The position numbers were made by a program, and so were the translations under genes. From Defluviicoccus vanus (GTDB lineage Bacteria; Pseudomonadota; Alphaproteobacteria; Rhodospirillales; Defluviicoccaceae), in NCBI RefSeq assembly GCF_014672695.1, contig NZ_CP053923.1, forward strand, positions 2,557,883-2,591,669: a stretch of DNA of 33,787 nt, read 5' to 3'. The notes beneath the pieces were generated by a model, which was not told the DNA's origin, did no database searches, and saw nothing but the letters and a program-made list of their open reading frames with translations. Of this stretch, positions 31,716 to 33,787 are shown piece by piece. The stretch's first letter is position 1; each line of letters begins with the position of its first letter.

Positions 31716-31749
31716 CGGGTGGCGGTTGGAAGCGGCCACCCGTTTTTTT
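31716..31749 (+). terminator. Rho-independent terminator after the IS110 transposase
   Basis: CGGGTGGC (31716-31723) and GCCACCCG (31735-31742) form a perfect 8-bp stem with an 11-nt loop, followed by seven T (31743-31749). It ends 5 nt before the stop codon of the convergent gene. Confidence 0.88.
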
Positions 31750-31754
31750 CACGC

Positions 31755-32045
31755 CTATGCGGTGATCACCACCTCAGCCTTGCCGCCGACGATCTCCGGC
31801 GGGATCGGCTGCAGGTCGGCCACATTCTCCTGCAGCCACTTGGCGGCGATCTCGTTGGAATCAAGCGCCATGCGCTCGGTCGAGAAGACGCTGACCGTCG
31901 CCATCGTGCCCCCACCACAGTCAACCGCGTAGTAGGCGATAAAACCAGGCGATTTGCGGAGCAACGGTACGAACGTCAGCGCGATCTTGCGACAGACCTC
32001 GGCGACAGAGACCACCTTCTCATATTTACGAATACTCACATGCAC
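31755..32045 (-). CDS. Small dimeric alpha/beta-barrel-type protein of unknown function
   Basis: This 96-residue protein begins MHVSIRKYEKVVSVAEVCRK from a GTG at 32045. The pattern of strand, helix, 'SPGFIAYYAVDCGGGTMATV' and 'SVFSTERMALDSNEIAAKWL' resembles the antibiotic biosynthesis monooxygenase (ABM)-like ferredoxin fold. The function is unknown. GGGGAG (about 32060-32055 on the minus strand) is the ribosome site but lies inside a small CCCCG/CGGGG hairpin. It follows the 3-hydroxybutyryl-CoA dehydrogenase gene by 73 nt, so the two are probably co-transcribed. Confidence 0.65.
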   Translation of the reverse strand: MHVSIRKYEKVVSVAEVCRKIALTFVPLLRKSPGFIAYYAVDCGGGTMATVSVFSTERMALDSNEIAAKWLQENVADLQPIPPEIVGGKAEVVITA

Positions 32046-32118
32046 GAGCGTTTACTCCCCGTCCGGGGACGGACTGTGCAACGCGACGCGGCGCACGCCG
32101 TCCCAGCGCTGATCCGGC

Positions 32119-32976
32119 TTACGCGCTCTGATAATCGAAGAAACCGCGTCCGGTCTTGCGACCAAGGTAGCCGGCATCGACCATCTGCTTCAGCAGCGGG
32201 CTCGGCCGATATTTCGGATCTTCAAAGCCTTGGTACAATGTTTCCATGACATTGAGGATGATATCGAGGCCGATCAGGTCGGCGAGCGCCAGTGGGCCCA
32301 TCGGGTGGTTGGCACCCAATTTCATCACCGCATCAATGTCCTCCGGCTGGGTCAGGCCTTCGTACAGGCAGTTGACCGCCTCGTTGACCATCGGGATGAG
32401 CACCCGGTTGACGACGAAACCGAAGCTGTCCTTCACCACGTGCGGTGTCTTGCCGATCTTTTTGCCGGTTGCTTCGATCGTAGCGACCACTTCTTCCTTC
32501 GTCTGCAGCGCCCGGACGATCTCTACCAGTTGCATCACCGGCACCGGGTTGAAGAAGTGCATGCCGATCACCTGCCCTGGGCGCTTGGTCGCCGCGGCGA
32601 TCTTGGTGACCGAGATCGAAGAGGTGTTGGTGGCGAGGATCGCCTCCGGTTTGGCGATGCCATCAAGCTCGCGAAACAGTTGCAGTTTCAGGCTGACCTC
32701 TTCCAGCGCCGCTTCGACGATGAGATCACGATCGGCAAACGGGGCCAGTTCGGTGGTGGTATGAATATTGGCTAGCGCCGCGTCCTTGGCCTCCGCCGCC
32801 ATCTTGTTGCGCGAGACCATTCGCTCCAGGTTTTTCTTGATCGTCGACAAGCCGCGCGCGACGAATTCATCTTTGATATCGCGCATCAGCACGTCATAGC
32901 CGGCAGCAGCAAACACTTGCGCGATGCCGTTGCCCATGGTGCCGGCACCGACTACGCCTACCTTCTTGATTTCCAT
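32119..32976 (-). CDS. 3-Hydroxybutyryl-CoA / 3-hydroxyacyl-CoA dehydrogenase (HBD type)
   Basis: This 285-residue enzyme begins MEIKKVGVVGAGTMGNGIAQ. It has the NAD-binding GAGTMG (10-15) and all four conserved active-site residues: S119 ('NTSSIS'), H140 ('GMHFFNPVPVMQLVEIV'), E152 and N190 ('FVVNRVLIP'). Their spacing matches mitochondrial HADH. 'GANHPMGPLALADLIGLDI' is the C-terminal helical domain. It interconverts acetoacetyl-CoA and (S)-3-hydroxybutyryl-CoA. The start at 32976 is chosen because GGGGAGG lies 6-7 nt before it, although the frame is open to 33057. With the MaoC hydratase it can connect (S)- and (R)-hydroxyacyl-CoA through crotonyl-CoA. Confidence 0.95.
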   Translation of the reverse strand: MEIKKVGVVGAGTMGNGIAQVFAAAGYDVLMRDIKDEFVARGLSTIKKNLERMVSRNKMAAEAKDAALANIHTTTELAPFADRDLIVEAALEEVSLKLQLFRELDGIAKPEAILATNTSSISVTKIAAATKRPGQVIGMHFFNPVPVMQLVEIVRALQTKEEVVATIEATGKKIGKTPHVVKDSFGFVVNRVLIPMVNEAVNCLYEGLTQPEDIDAVMKLGANHPMGPLALADLIGLDIILNVMETLYQGFEDPKYRPSPLLKQMVDAGYLGRKTGRGFFDYQSA

Positions 32977-33464
32977 AATGATCCTCCCCATCGGATATTG
33001 CCTTGGCGATGTTTTGGGCGCCGAGCGGGGCGTTGCCTGCACTCGCCCAGCCACCATCTCGCACGGTAGCCGCGGTAAACGGAAGCAAAAAGCATTGCCT
33101 GGCAGCTATGGTCGGACACGCCATCGAGGCAACGTGGGCGGGCGTACAAAATTGCTTCCGCGCTGGCACGCTGCTTCGGTGGCCAGGTGCAAGTAACCAA
33201 GTCCTGAGCACTGCTCTATACGCCGGCGGATATGCAGAGGTTGCCCGGCGGTATGCAGTGAGCTGCCGCCGCGTCTGGCGATATTACGTAACGCAGGCTT
33301 GGAGATGCTGTGAACCGCCGAGACCCTCGCCGCTGACGCGAGGCAACAGTCCGCCGCCTCTCTCCGCGCAACGCCGATCTTTGTTACACGCGGAGGCAAT
33401 GCGCTATGCTCCCTGGCCAATCCGACCGAACAGACCCTCCGCACAAGCAAACTGGACTTAAGTC
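32977..33464. other. Divergent intergenic region, HBD / exonuclease
   Basis: I see no gene. Open frames on both strands here lack family resemblance and ribosome sites. The exonuclease promoter is at 33381-33410. The HBD promoter should lie between 32977 and about 33250, but I found no clear -35/-10 pair. Confidence 0.45.
33381..33410 (+). promoter_or_regulatory. Sigma-70-like promoter of the exonuclease gene
   Basis: TTGTTA (33381-33386), an 18-bp spacer and TATGCT (33405-33410) lie about 55 nt before the ATG at 33465. Confidence 0.45.
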
Positions 33465-33787
33465 ATGACCACTCTGGTCGTCTTCGACATTGAAGCCGTA
33501 CCCGACTTCGCTGCGGCACGCCGCCTCCTGGCCAGCCCGGAGGATATGCCCGATGCCGAAGTGCGGCGGAAGCTGGGCGAACGCTACGCGCGCGACGGCG
33601 CCGATCCGGCAACGACCTTTCTCAAAGTACCGATGTACCGGATCGTCTGCATCGCGGCCCTGAATGCAAAGCGCGAGGATGCGGGAGGCCCGTGGGCGGT
33701 GAACCTGATGGGTAGCCGGCTGGTGGGCGAGAAGTCCGAGGCCGAGGTTCTCCTCGGTTTCCTCAAGGCGTTGCCGCTGGATGGCCG
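33465..33787 (+). CDS. Predicted 3'-5' exonuclease, PolB-exonuclease-like (N-terminal part; runs off the window)
   Basis: From the ATG at 33465 the frame reads MTTLVVFDIEAVPDFAAARR and stays open to the window edge, about 107 codons. 'VVFDIEAVPD' is the ExoI motif (D8, E10) of DEDD exonucleases. The following 'KVPMYRIVCIAALNAKRED' and 'GSRLVGEKSEAEVLLGFLKA' match the family of predicted 3'-5' exonucleases related to PolB (DNA_pol_B_exo2). The remaining acidic residues lie beyond the window. No canonical ribosome site is visible. Confidence 0.75.
   Translation, partial: MTTLVVFDIEAVPDFAAARRLLASPEDMPDAEVRRKLGERYARDGADPATTFLKVPMYRIVCIAALNAKREDAGGPWAVNLMGSRLVGEKSEAEVLLGFLKALPLDG

Noticed and set aside
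33003..33461. 152-codon plus-strand open frame upstream of the exonuclease
   Set aside because: Composition is Arg/Pro/Trp-rich with no domain. The exonuclease promoter-like elements and HBD leader occupy this gap.
1..33787. tRNA, rRNA or replication origin
   Set aside because: I found no tRNA-like cloverleaf, rRNA stretch or DnaA-box cluster by eye.

Overview
This window reads as the chromosome of a GC-rich, polyhydroxyalkanoate (PHA)-accumulating alphaproteobacterium, probably in or near the Rhodospirillales. That placement is inferred from codon use, the protein flavour and the gene set; no rRNA, tRNA or marker gene in the window fixes it. A glycogen-accumulating lineage such as Defluviicoccus would fit, but this is a guess.

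Layout. (1) 1-405: N-terminal part of a GT4/GT5-type glycosyltransferase, minus strand. (2) 696-6123: a PHA block on the plus strand. It holds a two-gene MaoC operon (one non-catalytic-looking and one catalytic R-hydratase subunit) closed by a terminator; a PHA-synthase-like protein with a helical, phasin-like N-terminus, with its own promoter and terminator; then phaE-phaC, a class III PHA synthase. (3) 6256-11498: an IS66-family element with an 8-bp target duplication, whose tnpC is interrupted by a second, intact IS66-family element (7671-10260) with its own 8-bp target duplication. (4) 11775-13929, minus strand: an SDR 3-hydroxyacyl-CoA dehydrogenase and an acetyl-CoA acetyltransferase. 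(5) 14582-27934: two very large divergent genes for surface-type proteins. One is an orphan phage tail-fibre/tailspike-like gene (minus) with ~399-bp tandem repeats. The other is a ~2,490-residue FecR/cadherin-like repeat protein (plus). Both are broken by small indels. (6) 27949-30314, minus: typA and a 2Fe-2S ferredoxin. (7) 30.5-31.7 kb: an IS110-family element with a candidate bridge RNA upstream of the recombinase. (8) 31755-32976, minus: a small dimeric alpha/beta-barrel protein and 3-hydroxybutyryl-CoA dehydrogenase. (9) 33465-end: start of a DEDD 3'-5' exonuclease.

Functionally, thiolase, the two 3-hydroxyacyl-CoA dehydrogenases and the MaoC hydratase can interconvert acetyl-CoA, acetoacetyl-CoA, 3-hydroxyacyl-CoA and enoyl-CoA. 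PhaEC can polymerise the (R)-3-hydroxyacyl-CoA. This carbon-storage core is split by the IS66 nest and by the surface-protein pair.

The most unusual parts are the orphan tail-fibre/tailspike gene beside a giant adhesin-like gene, the cluster of indels (several at G/C homopolymers, two pairs that cancel), the nested IS66 pair with a 43-nt hairpin insertion in the older copy, the IS110 bridge-RNA candidate, and the phasin-like/PhaC-like fusion.
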